DNA of 64,000 nucleotides from Vibrio rumoiensis (GCF_002218045.2 NZ_AP018685.1:496001-560000); one strand, 5' to 3'. Shown: positions 1-8,632, counted from the stretch's first letter. Notes: generated by a model not told the origin, from the sequence alone. Translations and numbers: made by a program.

Positions 1-192
1 TACTCGGTCAAAGGCAACTTGCGGACTGGGATCTTGTTGATTTTTAGGCAGCAATGCCATGATGTTGGTCTCGATCGGTAGCGATCGACCAAATAATTGC
101 GTCAACAATACACCGATTAAAATCAGCATGACCGCGAGCCATACCAAAGCGAGAGGTTTTGGTTTGGTATGTTGAGTAAAGCGAGTGAGCAT
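1..192 (-). CDS. apeM: MMPL-family exporter of the aryl polyene cluster, N-terminal 64 residues (cut by window edge)
   Basis: The reading frame opens with ATG at 192 and stays open to base 1, giving 64 residues. It begins MLTRFTQHTKPKPLALVW and has one strong membrane segment at about residues 14-34, followed by a short region reading LPIETNIMALLPK. This N-terminus, one membrane helix followed by a conserved ALLP stretch, is typical of the MMPL/RND-like proteins found in aryl polyene clusters, which are thought to move the lipid-linked pigment towards the outer membrane. It is the next gene after the LolA-like gene, 8 bases downstream, as expected for the ape order. The rest lies outside the window, so the family call rests on the N-terminus and context. 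Confidence 0.75.
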   Translation of the reverse strand, partial: MLTRFTQHTKPKPLALVWLAVMLILIGVLLTQLFGRSLPIETNIMALLPKNQQDPSPQVAFDRV

Positions 193-200
193 CAAAATAT

Positions 201-875
201 CTATTGTCCAAAGATGGCTTGTTCAGCCGCAGATAAATCACGAGGGAGATGAGTTTGATTGCTAAACGCGATCTCGGTACGATCACCGCGAATTTCGATG
301 AGTTCGATACGATTAATATAATCCTTTGCTTCAATGTTAATTTGGCTGAAGACTTTATTTAGCGGTGCCGATTTTGGCGTTAAGGATAAAACCCATTGGT
401 TGTTTTTAGTGGTGTTTAATTGCAGATCGAATTGTTGCTGCAAGGTGTCGGTATCCCCTTGGAATAACGATAAAAAGACATGGCTAAAATAAAACACCAT
501 TGGATTATCACCGACTTTGATGACTTGCGCAGGGCCCGAGCCGACTTGCTGACTTAGCGTTTCTTGAGTTAAGACTAACGAGGTGGCAAAAGGAGTCGCT
601 TGTTGCCACCACAATCCTTGCTGGCTTGAGAGCAAGAAGTGACCTTGTGATTCTAAGGGCGCATCAAACATCTGCATGTGGCGAGTTTGCGTAAAATCGC
701 CACGCACAATTTGATGACTCGAGAGCTGCTGTTGTAGTTGTGCTAGATTGTCATCATCTTTGGTCGCCGCTTGGCTGGTTTGAATTAAAAACAACCAAGC
801 ACACACCATTAGCGCTAGACCATAAATACCTTTTCCACTGAGTTTTAGGCTGGCTAGCTTAGACATTATTTTCAT
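201..875 (-). CDS. apeL: LolA-like outer-membrane carrier protein of the aryl polyene cluster
   Basis: Predicted 224-residue periplasmic protein. A hydrophobic signal peptide (about residues 18-36) ends in TSQA, a good signal peptidase I site. The mature part resembles LolA/YfiO-type unclosed beta-barrel carriers, with the characteristic GDFTQTRHMQ stretch soon after the signal peptide. In ape clusters this protein partners the MMPL exporter in moving the lipid-attached polyene across the periplasm. The ATG at 875 is chosen over longer frames because a GGAG motif sits 7 bases upstream. The start overlaps the end of the thioesterase gene by 17 bases, suggesting translational coupling. Carrier function is inferred from the family and context. 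Confidence 0.85.
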   Translation of the reverse strand: MKIMSKLASLKLSGKGIYGLALMVCAWLFLIQTSQAATKDDDNLAQLQQQLSSHQIVRGDFTQTRHMQMFDAPLESQGHFLLSSQQGLWWQQATPFATSLVLTQETLSQQVGSGPAQVIKVGDNPMVFYFSHVFLSLFQGDTDTLQQQFDLQLNTTKNNQWVLSLTPKSAPLNKVFSQINIEAKDYINRIELIEIRGDRTEIAFSNQTHLPRDLSAAEQAIFGQ

Positions 876-1308
876 TCGTACTCCAGGCGGCGAGTTTATC
901 GGTGAAGGCTTTCGGTGACACAAAGCACATCTCTTCGCTTTCAATGCAGACCGCTACTTGCATGGTGTAGCCTTTGGTTAAGCGTTGATTGGTTTGCGCA
1001 TTGTAAATCACGTAATCGACTTTTAGGCGGTTTTCCCACTCGGTCAATTTAGCTTCCACTCGCACGGTCAAATCAAATGGGATCGGTTTGATGTATTTAA
1101 CCCGAGTATCGATAATCGGCCACATATAACCCGAAGCCTGCATTTCACGGTAGTTATAACCAATTTTATCGAGCATGACTCGGCGTGCTTCTTCAAAGAA
1201 ACGAAAATAATTACCGTGATAGACCACGCCCATCGGATCCGCATCTTGGAAAGAAGGGGTCATGGTGACTTGGGCGGATAATGCTTTATATTCCATGCTT
1301 TTTACCAT
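859..1308 (-). CDS. apeK: Acyl-CoA/ACP thioesterase, YbgC/4-hydroxybenzoyl-CoA thioesterase type
   Basis: 149-residue single hot-dog domain protein. The segment DADPMGVVYHGNYFRFFEEA carries the active-site Asp and the VYHGNY motif of the 4HBT/YbgC family near residues 22-41. In aryl polyene operons this gene occupies the apeK position and is thought to release or edit acyl chains on the carrier proteins. It lies between the ammonia lyase gene and apeL, and shares 17 bases with apeL. No strong ribosome site precedes either the ATG at 1308 or the in-frame ATG at 1296, so the start is uncertain by four residues. The 98 bases upstream hold a palindromic repeat that separates it from the ammonia lyase gene. 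Confidence 0.87.
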   Translation of the reverse strand: MVKSMEYKALSAQVTMTPSFQDADPMGVVYHGNYFRFFEEARRVMLDKIGYNYREMQASGYMWPIIDTRVKYIKPIPFDLTVRVEAKLTEWENRLKVDYVIYNAQTNQRLTKGYTMQVAVCIESEEMCFVSPKAFTDKLAAWSTNENNV

Positions 1309-1320
1309 AAGTGTTTACGT

Positions 1321-1400
1321 GTTTAGGACGCTACGCTGCTCGAGTCTTGAGCGCTTCGCTTCTCGAGTAACAAGAGCGAAGCGTACGAGTTCTCGAGCCA
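1321..1400. repeat. Intergenic palindromic repeat with three CTCGAG boxes
   Basis: The gap between the ammonia lyase gene and apeK holds an imperfect palindrome. CGCTTCGCT (1352-1360) pairs with AGCGAAGCG (1375-1383), and CTCGAG occurs at 1339-1344, 1362-1367 and 1392-1397. The composition and symmetry look like a dispersed intergenic repeat and not coding sequence. I recall similar CTCGAG/AGCGAAGCG spacers in Vibrio genomes but could not check this here. Confidence 0.6.
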
Positions 1401-1406
1401 CGAAGA

Positions 1407-2957
1407 TCAATACAACGTCCATTCTTGCTGCTGGATCTTAGCAACAAACTGACGTAAATCCGCTTCTAATGGGCGATCTTCAGCCACAAACGCAAAGTCT
1501 TTTTGTATTGCTTCAAGCATGTTTTTCAATGCTGGACTAAAGTGTTGCTGATCCAATTCATTATTACGTTTACGCAGTTCAATGGCTTGTGTGGCAGCCA
1601 ATAACGATGCAGAGGCAACTTGTTCGGTGAGCTGTAATACTCTCAGACAGTCACGGGAAGCAATAGTGCCCATGCTGACTTTATCTTGGTTATGACATTC
1701 GGTTGAGCGTGAAAACACACTGGCGGGCATAGTGTTTTTAAGTGCTTCTGCGGTCCATGCGGAAATGCCAATTTGTACGGCTTTAAATCCGTGATTAATC
1801 GGCTTACGTTCCCCGGTTGCGCCGGTTAAGTTGAATGGTAGTCCGTTGTTAAATTTGTAATCCATCAACTGCGCCATTTGGCGGTCAAGCAGGTCGGCAA
1901 GGTTGGCAACGGCCGTTTTTAAGGTATCCATCGCCATCGCAATATGACCACCATAGAAATGGCCGCCATGCAGTACGCGTTCGTTATCACCATCAATAAT
2001 TGGATTGTCATTGGCACTATTAAGTTCATTTTCAATCATTTGACGTAACCACGGCAAAGTATCTTGCAGTACGCCAATCACATGCGGGGCACAGCGTAAT
2101 GAGTAACGGTCTTGTAGACGATCACTGTTGCTCGGTGGGCGTTCGGCTTGTAAGTCAGCACGCAACCAAGCGGCAATTTGCTGTTGACCTTGATGAGGTT
2201 TGACCGCAAATAGCGCTTCATCAAAGTGAAAGTCATTACCTTGCATACCCAGGGATACCATGGCGGTAATCCGTGTGGAAAGCTGGGCTAAATATTCAGC
2301 ACGTTTAAACGCGATACAGGCTAGCGCCGTCATCACGGAAGTGCCATTCATTAGCGCTAACCCTTCTTTTGGTTTGAGCTTGATAGGCTGAATATTGAGT
2401 TCGGCAAACACGTCTGCAGTAGGGCGAACTTGGCCTTGATATAACACTTCACGTTCACCAATTAAAACGGCAGCTAGGTAGGACAATGGCGTTAAATCAC
2501 CACTAGCCCCGACCGAGCCTTCTTGCGGAATCAGCGGTGTGATGCCTTGATTGATTAAGGTAACGATTTGGTTAAGCAGTTCATGGGTGACCCCAGAAAC
2601 GCCTTGAGATAAGGAGCACAATCGAGTGGCCAGTACCGCGCGAGCTTGTTGCTCATCTAAATGCTCACCTAAACCACAACCATGAAAACGGGTTAAATGC
2701 AGTGGTAGTTCATCGACCAAATTCATGGGAATGGCGACGGTGCAAGAGTCACCATAACCGGTGGTGACACCATAGATCACACCTTCTTGTTGCAGTAGAC
2801 GTTCTAAAAAAGCCACACCACGATCGATTTTGCTGGTGAAAGCGTCACTGTTGTTCATTTGTGCCAGACTACCTTGAGCGATAGCCATAACATCTTCAAT
2901 AGTCAGGCGTTGCGCGCCGAAAGTTATGCTGCTGTTATTGCGATTTTGATTGGTCAT
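1407..2957 (-). CDS. HAL/TAL/PAL-family aromatic amino acid ammonia lyase
   Basis: 516-residue enzyme of the MIO-dependent ammonia lyase family. The Ala-Ser-Gly triad that cyclises to the MIO cofactor is at 151-153 (VGASGDLTPLSYLAAV), and the catalytic Tyr loop IYGVTTGYG is near residue 62. Embedded in the ape operon, it most likely deaminates tyrosine or a related amino acid to the cinnamate-type starter of the polyene. The substrate-selectivity pair, read by alignment to RFHGCG, is Phe91-His92; this differs from the Ser-His of typical HAL and the His-Leu of Rhodobacter TAL. The longer frame starts with TTG at 2987. I prefer the ATG at 2957, which still overlaps apeJ by 23 bases. Confidence 0.9.
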   Translation of the reverse strand: MTNQNRNNSSITFGAQRLTIEDVMAIAQGSLAQMNNSDAFTSKIDRGVAFLERLLQQEGVIYGVTTGYGDSCTVAIPMNLVDELPLHLTRFHGCGLGEHLDEQQARAVLATRLCSLSQGVSGVTHELLNQIVTLINQGITPLIPQEGSVGASGDLTPLSYLAAVLIGEREVLYQGQVRPTADVFAELNIQPIKLKPKEGLALMNGTSVMTALACIAFKRAEYLAQLSTRITAMVSLGMQGNDFHFDEALFAVKPHQGQQQIAAWLRADLQAERPPSNSDRLQDRYSLRCAPHVIGVLQDTLPWLRQMIENELNSANDNPIIDGDNERVLHGGHFYGGHIAMAMDTLKTAVANLADLLDRQMAQLMDYKFNNGLPFNLTGATGERKPINHGFKAVQIGISAWTAEALKNTMPASVFSRSTECHNQDKVSMGTIASRDCLRVLQLTEQVASASLLAATQAIELRKRNNELDQQHFSPALKNMLEAIQKDFAFVAEDRPLEADLRQFVAKIQQQEWTLY

Positions 2958-4749
2958 TGTGTTCACTTTGGCGGTTATTGGGCTCAATAGAATTATTTTT
3001 ATTATTGTGGGTGTTGCTTACGGTTTCGACAGGCGATTGGCGAGTAAGCTGCCAAAAATTAAAAAAGTTATACCATTGTAATGGCGCTTGTAAGGTGAAG
3101 TGCTCTAAGCGTGCGGCGTATTGCTCGACAACGCTTTGCAATGCTTGCATACGCTGTTTTCTTGGCAGCACAATTTGGTCAGCAAACGGCTCAAAATAGA
3201 CATGATAACTCGGGCGTTGTTGGCTTTGTTGTTCATCACGCAGGCCAAACAATAAGTACACTGGTGCCGCTAATACGCTGGCCAGCATGAAAGGGCCTTG
3301 TGGAAAAGGCGCTGGTTTGCCGAGGAAATCTGCCCAGATCACGCGTTGTTCTTTGGTGACAGACGTTCGATCACCAACAATCACCACCCACTCTCCTTGT
3401 TCAAGCTTTTGTTGCAATAAAATGGCGGTATCTGGCCCGAGCGTAGTCACTTGAATAAGGTTGATCGAAGAGTCAGGGTTGATCGCTTCCATCACTTTAT
3501 TAAATCGTTCAGCATGCTCGGTAAACACTAACGCATTGATGGTTACGTTGGTGCGTAAGCGCCCCATTGCACGGCAAAGTTCTAGATTGCCTAAATGTGA
3601 GCCTAAAATCACGATGCCTTGTTGATTACCGATGACGCGTTCAAAGTGCTCTTGACCATGAATGGTGAGGTCATCACGAGTAATATCGCCGCGCCAGCCA
3701 GCCAGTTTATCTAACATAGTCTGGCCAAATGATAATAAGTGTTGGTAGCTAGACAGTGGTGAAGCTAACGGGTGATGGCGTTCGCGGCAGTAAAGTTCAA
3801 GTTGTTGAATATACTGTTCAGAGGCGAGTCGCGCTTGCTTACCCGTTTTGTGATAGTAACCAATCACCAGTTTTAGAATGGCATTAAAGACTGAGCGTCC
3901 AAGTAGCGAGTAAACGGCCATGAGGAGTTTAATGCCAAACACTGTGCCTCGTTCTTTGCTTTTCGCCCAGTGAGTCGCTTGCTCAGAGTTTGATTGAAGG
4001 TTATCGGGTGACGTTGTGAAATGGCGTGCGAGCAACTTAGGAATACGCGGCAGCATGCCAAAAAATAGCTTAGTATGCATTTTGCTGATACGGATATTGT
4101 CGTGTAAGGCATCAAAATGAGAAATGCCATCTTCAGGATAAACGACGTGGGTTTCAATAAACTGGCAGTCGATACCTTGCCAGTACATTTTGACCATAAT
4201 CTCAGTATCAAAGTCCATTCTTAACCCTAGCGAGTATTGATTAAGCGTGTCGATGGTTGAGGCTAAAGGATAAGATCGGAAGCCACACATGCTGTCTTTG
4301 AGTTGCAATGACAGGGTTTCAATCCAGACCCAGATATGAGTGGCATAGCGGCCATAAAGACGCGATTTAGGCACTGAATCATCATAGATAGGGCGACCTG
4401 AGATTAATTGCTTAGGATTGGTTTGTGAGGCTTCAATTAACCGTGGAATGGTCGCTGGATCGTGCTGGCCATCGGCATCAATTTGAATGGCGTGACTAAA
4501 GCCTAAGCGGTGTGCTTCTCGTAAGCCTAAAATCATGGCTCCGCCTTTCCCTTGATTCACCGGATTGGTGAGTAGGGTAAGGTTTTCGGTATCGCTCAAG
4601 ATCGTTAAAGTAGCTTTAGTGGTGTTATCACTACCGTCATCGACCACGATGATCGGGTAACCAAAAGGCTGTAGTGAGGCGATAACGCTGGCCATCGTTG
4701 AGCCATGGTTATAGCAAGGGATCACAAAGCAAGGTGTAAATGAAGTCAT
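2935..4749 (-). CDS. apeJ: Glycosyltransferase family 2 / lysophospholipid-type acyltransferase fusion
   Basis: 604 residues with two domains. Residues 1-240 form a GT2 fold: the opening VIPCYNHGSTMASVIASL, the VVDDGSDN loop near 35-42 and the metal-binding DAD at 91-93 (IQIDADGQHD). From about residue 330 there is an LpxL/HtrB-like acyltransferase with GSHLGNLEL as its catalytic His-x4-Glu motif. In ape clusters the fused protein is thought to take part in attaching the polyene to its lipid/glycan anchor at the inner membrane. The ATG at 4749 is clear. Its 3' end overlaps the ammonia lyase start by 23 bases. Domain assignment is firm; the acceptor molecule is unknown. Confidence 0.9.
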   Translation of the reverse strand: MTSFTPCFVIPCYNHGSTMASVIASLQPFGYPIIVVDDGSDNTTKATLTILSDTENLTLLTNPVNQGKGGAMILGLREAHRLGFSHAIQIDADGQHDPATIPRLIEASQTNPKQLISGRPIYDDSVPKSRLYGRYATHIWVWIETLSLQLKDSMCGFRSYPLASTIDTLNQYSLGLRMDFDTEIMVKMYWQGIDCQFIETHVVYPEDGISHFDALHDNIRISKMHTKLFFGMLPRIPKLLARHFTTSPDNLQSNSEQATHWAKSKERGTVFGIKLLMAVYSLLGRSVFNAILKLVIGYYHKTGKQARLASEQYIQQLELYCRERHHPLASPLSSYQHLLSFGQTMLDKLAGWRGDITRDDLTIHGQEHFERVIGNQQGIVILGSHLGNLELCRAMGRLRTNVTINALVFTEHAERFNKVMEAINPDSSINLIQVTTLGPDTAILLQQKLEQGEWVVIVGDRTSVTKEQRVIWADFLGKPAPFPQGPFMLASVLAAPVYLLFGLRDEQQSQQRPSYHVYFEPFADQIVLPRKQRMQALQSVVEQYAARLEHFTLQAPLQWYNFFNFWQLTRQSPVETVSNTHNNKNNSIEPNNRQSEHNDQSKSQ

Positions 4750-4766
4750 ATTAAGACGCCGTTCCT

Positions 4767-5126
4767 TTAACCTAATAAGATTCGTCCAGATGAATGAGTG
4801 TGCGATTCATCACCTTGTTCTGAGGTGTAATTAAAGTGCAGCTTTTGTTTATCAGCATGCCAAGTTAAAGCCAGTTTGACGAGTGCGTCTTTTAAAATCG
4901 GCTCTTGGAACTTAATCACCTCCATTCCTTGAAAGGATTTTGGTGAATCGAAAAGCTGTTGAGCATAATAGACTGCCCAATCAATTTGAGTCACTCCTGG
5001 TAATAAAGGAAATTGAGGAAAATGCCCTTTAAAGTCTTCGATTTCACCATCAACTTGTAGCCAAAGCGTCACGCTATTTTCAGCTATCTGCTGCTTAATT
5101 AGAGTCGGTTTTCTCATCACGGTCAT
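4767..5126 (-). CDS. apeI: FabA/FabZ-like 3-hydroxyacyl-ACP dehydratase
   Basis: 119-residue hot-dog protein. The segment GHFPQFPLLPGVTQIDW holds the catalytic His of the FabZ-like family and the conserved PLLPG turn. In the characterised ape pathway ApeI is a dehydratase that works with ApeP, introducing the trans double bonds as the polyene grows; ApeP is not in this window. The ATG at 5126 follows a GAGAAG ribosome site and lies one base after the apeH stop (TAACATG). A longer frame from a TTG at 5165 has no such support. Confidence 0.9.
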   Translation of the reverse strand: MTVMRKPTLIKQQIAENSVTLWLQVDGEIEDFKGHFPQFPLLPGVTQIDWAVYYAQQLFDSPKSFQGMEVIKFQEPILKDALVKLALTWHADKQKLHFNYTSEQGDESHTHSSGRILLG

Positions 5127-5127
5127 G

Positions 5128-6531
5128 TTATTTACTTCTCGATTCTGAGTGGAAGAGTTGCTCAATGTTGCTGATTAATCGCTTGCCTTGCGTATTCAGT
5201 GGAATTTCATCAACCATGCGAAAGCGGCGTGGAATACCCACGGGTTCAATCCATTGATGCAAAGATTGGCGTAGCATCAGTACAAATTTGCCTTTACCTA
5301 ATTGAGCAAGCTTGGCGTGCCCGGTTGCCGTCAGGGTAATGGCTGCCGCTGTTATTAAACGTTTAGGCTCTTGAAATGAGATCACCGCGGCTTCAGCCAC
5401 CTCTTCCAGCTGATTTAATCGTCGCTCAATTTCGCTTAATGATATGCGTTTTTCTTCTATTTTAATCACTCGATCTGCGCGACCTTTCAAAATAAAATGT
5501 TGTTTATCGACTAATTCACATTGATCGGCGGTTTGATACCAATTGTCTATATCCACCAGAGGTGATTTGATTTTTAAACATTGTTCGGCATTCACATCAA
5601 TTTGAGTGCCAATAAAGGCTTGCCAAGGTGTGTCGCTGGCGTGCTGTTGTCGATGCGCGATGCCACCCGTTTCCGTGCTGCCAAGTACTTCATGTGGGTA
5701 ATCGCAGAACAGTGCATTGCAGGTTTTAGCTGCATCAAGAGGTAATGGACCACCGGATGAAAAAATGGCTCGATAACGGTTTGATGGATCAGCATGTGTT
5801 AAACGTTTGAGTAGTGCCGGACTACTGATTAAAACGAGATTTTGAGCGGCATGCTCGATAATTTGCTCAGGATATTGCCAATCTTGTGCCAGAAATGCTC
5901 TGCCAGCCGACAATGGCCATAAAATGCGAAATAGAAGGCCATAAATATGTTGATGAGAAACCGTACTTGCCGTGGTGATACCATTTAGCGATTCACCCCA
6001 AGTGGCTTGTAACTGTGCCACTTCTTTTTCAAGAATGGATAATGGTTTATCGATGGCTTTTGGCTGACCACTGGAGCCTGAAGTAAATAAGGTGATTGCT
6101 ACATCGGCTAAATCTTCAAATTGAGGCAAGCTCTTCTCGGGTTGATTAGCTAATATTTGGGGAACATCAAAGGTAAAATGTGGCGCTAGAGTCTCTGAAT
6201 CAATCGCCTCATCATGCAAAACTGCATCAAAGTGTTGAGAGAGTTCGACTAGGGCCGCTGGTTGCAAATTACCCGGTACAATCAGGTGTTTTTGGCTATG
6301 ACAAGCGGCCATAAAAGCCACGGTAAACCAATAGCTATTCTCAAAGCAGATTGCCCAACGCGATTCGCTGCGGGTTTGTAATAATTGGCTCAGTTGATAC
6401 GTATCTTGTTGGAATTGTTGCCAACTAATGGCTTGGCTGTGCAGACTCACGCCTTCATGTGCGACAGAGTGTTGGTTGGCTCTGTTGGCATTCATCACTT
6501 GAGAAATAGGAACAAAAGAAGACGGCAGCAT
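5128..6531 (-). CDS. apeH: AMP-dependent acyl-CoA/ACP ligase
   Basis: 467-residue adenylate-forming enzyme. The ATP-binding loop reads LFTSGSSGQPKAIDK near residue 150, the A5-type motif reads GSTETGGIA near 280, and the C-terminal lid region (LKGRADRVIKIEEKRISLSEIE) follows. It is expected to activate the aryl acid starter made by the ammonia lyase and load it onto an ApeE/F carrier protein. No strong ribosome site precedes either the ATG at 6531 or the one at 6495, so the start may be 12 residues downstream. It follows apeG after 57 bases. Confidence 0.9.
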   Translation of the reverse strand: MLPSSFVPISQVMNANRANQHSVAHEGVSLHSQAISWQQFQQDTYQLSQLLQTRSESRWAICFENSYWFTVAFMAACHSQKHLIVPGNLQPAALVELSQHFDAVLHDEAIDSETLAPHFTFDVPQILANQPEKSLPQFEDLADVAITLFTSGSSGQPKAIDKPLSILEKEVAQLQATWGESLNGITTASTVSHQHIYGLLFRILWPLSAGRAFLAQDWQYPEQIIEHAAQNLVLISSPALLKRLTHADPSNRYRAIFSSGGPLPLDAAKTCNALFCDYPHEVLGSTETGGIAHRQQHASDTPWQAFIGTQIDVNAEQCLKIKSPLVDIDNWYQTADQCELVDKQHFILKGRADRVIKIEEKRISLSEIERRLNQLEEVAEAAVISFQEPKRLITAAAITLTATGHAKLAQLGKGKFVLMLRQSLHQWIEPVGIPRRFRMVDEIPLNTQGKRLISNIEQLFHSESRSK

Positions 6532-6588
6532 GCTGGTGGCATTTCCATAGTTAACTGAACAAAAAAGGCGGTAATGTTAACGAGTTGA

Positions 6589-7152
6589 CTATTGCTCGTT
6601 AGATTTTCGGATATAACCTCTGACAACCCACTCCACCGCAAACAGGCAACCTGCCAATAAGTAACTGAGTAAGCCGTTGTATAAGGTCCATATTTCCAGT
6701 GGCAAGAAGCAGGTATAAAGTGCAATAGAGCCATTGATGATAAAGTAGCCGCACCAAACTTTCGTTACGTTACGCGTGTAGAGAACGCCGCTGTCGGGAA
6801 GTTCTGGTTCTTGCAGGCGAGCGAGTCGTTCTATTAGCGTTTGCGATTGATATAAGCTGCTAAAGAATAATAGGAACATCAGAAGATTGACCACCACCGG
6901 GTAGTAAGTGAACCAACCGTGTTCGCGAAATACTGTGGCGCATAATGTGAGAATCATTCCCGCGCCACCGCTTAACCAAGCAATGTACTTGAGCTCTTTG
7001 AGTTTCGTCTGATGACCTGCGGCAATTCGAATCATAAATAGGGCGGCAAAGATAATACCTATCACACCAATGCCCCAACGGCTCAATCCGTAATAAACCG
7101 CTAAAGGGTAAGCCAGTAGCAGTAGGGCAGATAAAGCCGTTAATGCGCGCAT
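6589..7152 (-). CDS. apeG: COG4648-type integral membrane protein of the aryl polyene cluster
   Basis: 187 residues, almost entirely hydrophobic, with about five or six membrane helices (for example residues 4-20, 23-42, 57-75 and 80-98) and a charged C-terminus ending RGYIRKSNEQ. It has no recognisable catalytic motif. Proteins of this type occur consistently between the ACP and ligase genes of ape operons but have no established biochemical role. Its start codon overlaps the stop of apeF, indicating coupled translation. Symbol assigned from gene order. Confidence 0.75.
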   Translation of the reverse strand: MRALTALSALLLLAYPLAVYYGLSRWGIGVIGIIFAALFMIRIAAGHQTKLKELKYIAWLSGGAGMILTLCATVFREHGWFTYYPVVVNLLMFLLFFSSLYQSQTLIERLARLQEPELPDSGVLYTRNVTKVWCGYFIINGSIALYTCFLPLEIWTLYNGLLSYLLAGCLFAVEWVVRGYIRKSNEQ

Positions 7153-7409
7153 TATTTTTCCTTGAGTAACTCAACCACGGCGTCAACCACATCATTGACG
7201 GTACGCACGGCTTTAAATTCATCTGGTTGAATTTTTTTACCGGTTAACTTTTGTAAGTGAACCACAAGATCCACCGCATCAATACTATCGAGGTCGAGTT
7301 CTTGGTAAAGTTTTGATTCTGGTTTGATGTCATCAGCATCAATTTCAAATAGCTCAACAAAAGCATCTTGTACTTTGTTGAATACTTCGTCTCTGTTTAT
7401 TTGCGTCAT
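7152..7409 (-). CDS. apeF: Acyl carrier protein
   Basis: 85-residue acidic carrier protein. The phosphopantetheine site is the Ser in ELDLDSIDAVDLVVHL, with the usual Asp-Ser-Ile-Asp signature. It is one of two tandem ACPs that carry the growing aryl polyene chain. The frame extends to a GTG at 7418, but the ATG at 7409 (MTQINRDEVF) gives the usual ACP N-terminus; the ribosome site does not decide between them. Its stop region overlaps the start of apeG. Confidence 0.93.
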   Translation of the reverse strand: MTQINRDEVFNKVQDAFVELFEIDADDIKPESKLYQELDLDSIDAVDLVVHLQKLTGKKIQPDEFKAVRTVNDVVDAVVELLKEK

Positions 7410-7429
7410 AATAGTCACGTTTACTTAAA

Positions 7430-7687
7430 TTAATGTTGTTGGCTGCTGATGTAGTTGGCCAAGTTGGCCACGGAAGCAAAATGCTCACGAGTTTGGTTAT
7501 CGTCAGCATCAATTACGATATGGTACTTCTTCTTGATGGCAAGTCCGAGTTCGAGCGCATCAATTGAATCCAGCCCTAATCCATCGCCAAATAAAGCGGC
7601 ATCAGTTTCAATGTCTTCAACCTGAATGTCTTCAAGGTTTAACGATTCAATAATTAATGCTTTTAATTCGTTGTGTAGTTGTTCCAC
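7430..7687 (-). CDS. apeE: Acyl carrier protein
   Basis: 85-residue carrier protein with the modification site Ser in GLGLDSIDALELGLAIKK. It is the first of the tandem ACP pair and probably carries the aryl starter or intermediates. Translation must begin at a GTG (7687), since there is no in-frame ATG before the active-site Ser; AGGCAGG lies upstream as a weak ribosome site. The 156 bases between it and apeD contain a long inverted repeat. Confidence 0.93.
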   Translation of the reverse strand: MEQLHNELKALIIESLNLEDIQVEDIETDAALFGDGLGLDSIDALELGLAIKKKYHIVIDADDNQTREHFASVANLANYISSQQH

Positions 7688-7731
7688 TCTAACCTGCCTA
7701 AATTGATAAAAGGTTTACTCATTATAATATC

Positions 7732-7794
7732 CCCAAGGTCGTTGAATTTGCCGCTTTGCTGTCGCTTTATTGATTGCGTGCTAATGACCTTGGG
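7732..7794. repeat. Inverted repeat CCCAAGGTC / GACCTTGGG in the ape operon
   Basis: Perfect 9-bp arms at 7732-7740 and 7786-7794, separated by 45 bases, lie in the 156-base gap between apeD and apeE. No T-run follows on the minus strand, so it is not a standard terminator. In the transcript it could act as a processing or stability hairpin that raises the relative amount of downstream ACP mRNA. Confidence 0.5.
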
Positions 7795-7843
7795 TCGGGA
7801 AGTGGTGACTTCCGTAATTTGAATATTAGTTTGTTATTTATAT

Positions 7844-8632
7844 CTATGCGATATCGGGAAAAATAGCGCTCGATAAATGTCGATTCAGTTGACGCGCTGC
7901 AGTGGTTGGAGAATCACTGTTTTGAATGAATTCATCGACTTTGATTTTGTTTTTTACTTCAATATGAAAGAAAGGTTTTACATCAGGAACTTGATACCAT
8001 TTCTTTTGCTTGGTCAAAAAGTCAGGGTTGACACGGATGTGAACGACCCTTAAATCCGTTTGAGTACGCACGGCAATTTGAGCTGCGCCACGTTGTAGCT
8101 TTGAGGCTTGCCCAGGCGTCGTGCGAGTACCTTCCGGAAAAATCAACAGAACATTACCATGATTTAGTCGCTGGCTACAGTCATCAAGTAAGCTTTCAGG
8201 ATCGCGATTTGGGATATACCCAGCGGCTTTGACGATGCCTTTCATAAATGGATTGTGCCAAATGGCGGCTTTCACTAAGCAATCGCATTGTGGTAAGCGA
8301 GAGGCAATGAGCACATAATCAATTAAGCTGGGGTGATTGGCGACGATTAGGCAATGCCTATCTTGTTGCATTTGCTCAGCGTTATCGAAGCGATAATCAA
8401 TCGCACCAGTGAACTTCATAGTACGGCAAAATAAATCAAAAGCATGCTGAATGATTGATTGAACACGCATTTCACGTTGGCTTTGATCACGAGTCGTCCA
8501 CGTCATCAGTGGAAATACGATGAAAGTTAAACACAGTGCGCCAATACCAAAAATAACAAAGCAACTGCCCGTAGCAATCACTCGCCAGTATTTATTACAA
8601 CGTTGAGTAAAGCTCAGTGAACGTCCTGCCAT
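7844..8632 (-). CDS. apeD: 1-acylglycerol-3-phosphate O-acyltransferase-like protein
   Basis: 262-residue membrane-anchored PlsC-type acyltransferase. An N-terminal membrane segment (about residues 17-40) precedes the catalytic motif NHPSLIDY (His-x4-Asp) near residue 100 and the acceptor-binding motif FPEGTRT near 170. In ape clusters it is thought to help link the finished polyene acyl chain to a lipid acceptor. Its ATG overlaps the apeC stop (TAATG). The acceptor cannot be read from sequence. Confidence 0.9.
   Translation of the reverse strand: MAGRSLSFTQRCNKYWRVIATGSCFVIFGIGALCLTFIVFPLMTWTTRDQSQREMRVQSIIQHAFDLFCRTMKFTGAIDYRFDNAEQMQQDRHCLIVANHPSLIDYVLIASRLPQCDCLVKAAIWHNPFMKGIVKAAGYIPNRDPESLLDDCSQRLNHGNVLLIFPEGTRTTPGQASKLQRGAAQIAVRTQTDLRVVHIRVNPDFLTKQKKWYQVPDVKPFFHIEVKNKIKVDEFIQNSDSPTTAARQLNRHLSSAIFPDIA

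Noticed and set aside
201..944. Longer LolA frame starting at 944
   Set aside because: It would overlap apeK by 86 bases and place 23 residues before the signal peptide; the ATG at 875 has a GGAG site.
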